Assembly (NCBI RefSeq): GCF_017948485.1
Contig: NZ_JAFFSX010000017.1
Location: 156,208-220,207, forward strand
DNA length: 64,000 bases
Direction: 5' to 3'
Source of the DNA: Streptomyces sp. GESEQ-35
Lineage (GTDB): Bacteria > Actinomycetota > Actinomycetes > Streptomycetales > Streptomycetaceae
The notes beneath the pieces are model-generated. The model saw only the letters and a list, made by a program, of their open reading frames with translations. It was not told where the DNA came from and made no database searches. Below, piece by piece: positions 63,085 through 64,000 of the stretch (position 1 is its first letter; the number at the start of each line of letters is the position of its first letter). The position numbers and the translations under genes were made by a program.

Positions 63085-63088
<4 letters not shown>
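62285..63088 (-). CDS. Sfp-type 4'-phosphopantetheinyl transferase (second)
   Basis: 267 residues from the ATG at 63088. Motifs 'WRTSRGRPFLQKP', 'FNLSHALGHNLLGVVRRHRIGVDVERLDRG' in parts (Mg-binding Asp/Glu) and 'LRLWTLKEAYSKARGLGLG' are those of broad-specificity Sfp/Svp enzymes. It overlaps the stop of the upstream PKS gene by 4 bp, so it is probably the activator of that protein. The two PPTases in the window differ in N-terminal architecture and are not recent duplicates. Confidence 0.92.

Positions 63089-64000
<912 letters not shown>

Overview
This is a very GC-rich actinobacterial window, almost certainly Streptomyces: third codon positions are G/C, GTG and TTG starts are common, and SARP and LAL regulators are present. 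Nearly all of it is one aromatic (type II) polyketide gene cluster. The core is KS-alpha, KS-beta/CLF and ACP at 23.2-26.1 kb, followed by a Tat-exported FAD oxidase. A C-9-type ketoreductase lies at 52.8 kb. There are two full-length aromatase/cyclases (13.6 and 53.6 kb), two SnoaL-type ring cyclases, an aklanonic-acid-methyltransferase-like enzyme, two small ABM oxygenases and two flavin hydroxylases. Together these point to an anthracyclinone-like decaketide.

Layout: 0-2.8 kb holds the 3' end of an unknown gene, a LAL regulator remnant and an MFS exporter. 2.8-7.3 kb is a SAM-regeneration cassette (sahH, metF, PfkB/adenosine kinase, metK). 7.4-13.5 kb holds a condensation/thioesterase-like protein, a phosphopantetheinyl transferase, a large acyl-CoA dehydrogenase and an FkbJ-like ACP. 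13.6-21.4 kb holds aromatase, hydroxylases, acyl ligase, thioesterase II and SARP-1. 22-28 kb holds SARP-2, the minimal PKS, the oxidase and an ABM protein. 28.3-30.2 kb is a DrrAB-like exporter. 30.2-34.3 kb is a SNF2 helicase/SWIM pair closed by a perfect terminator. 34.4-42.2 kb is a nine-gene operon: adenylation enzyme, PCP, TrpD-, TrpA-, ectoine-synthase-, acyl-CoA-dehydrogenase-, transglutaminase-, TrpF- and TrpC-like proteins. 42.4-54.6 kb holds tailoring operons. 54.7-56.5 kb is an IS200/IS605 element with tnpA and tnpB. 56.5-59.6 kb holds crotonyl-CoA carboxylase/reductase and a double hydroxyacyl-CoA dehydrogenase. 59.9-64 kb holds a LAL regulator, a second phosphopantetheinyl transferase and the end of a type I PKS ketosynthase, running into an artefactual poly-C tail.

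The most striking part is the 34.4-42.2 kb operon. A tryptophan-pathway-like set with an A enzyme/PCP pair next to an anthracyclinone PKS is the logic described for the pyrrolopyrrole (cyclic amidine) of kosinostatin/quinocycline. The ectoine-synthase-like cupin is a natural candidate for amidine closure. No deoxysugar genes or glycosyltransferase are visible here, so the product may be a different member of that family, or those genes lie outside the window.

Seven to nine promoter regions carry heptamers 11 bp apart of the form TCNAGNN-N4-TCNAGNN, the SARP-box layout, suggesting the two SARPs drive the cluster as one regulon. The cluster also shows recent sequence wear: a palindromic intergenic repeat inserted in frame in the trpD-like gene, tandem duplications of two gene junctions, a 205-bp MITE, and an IS element parked just upstream of ccr.
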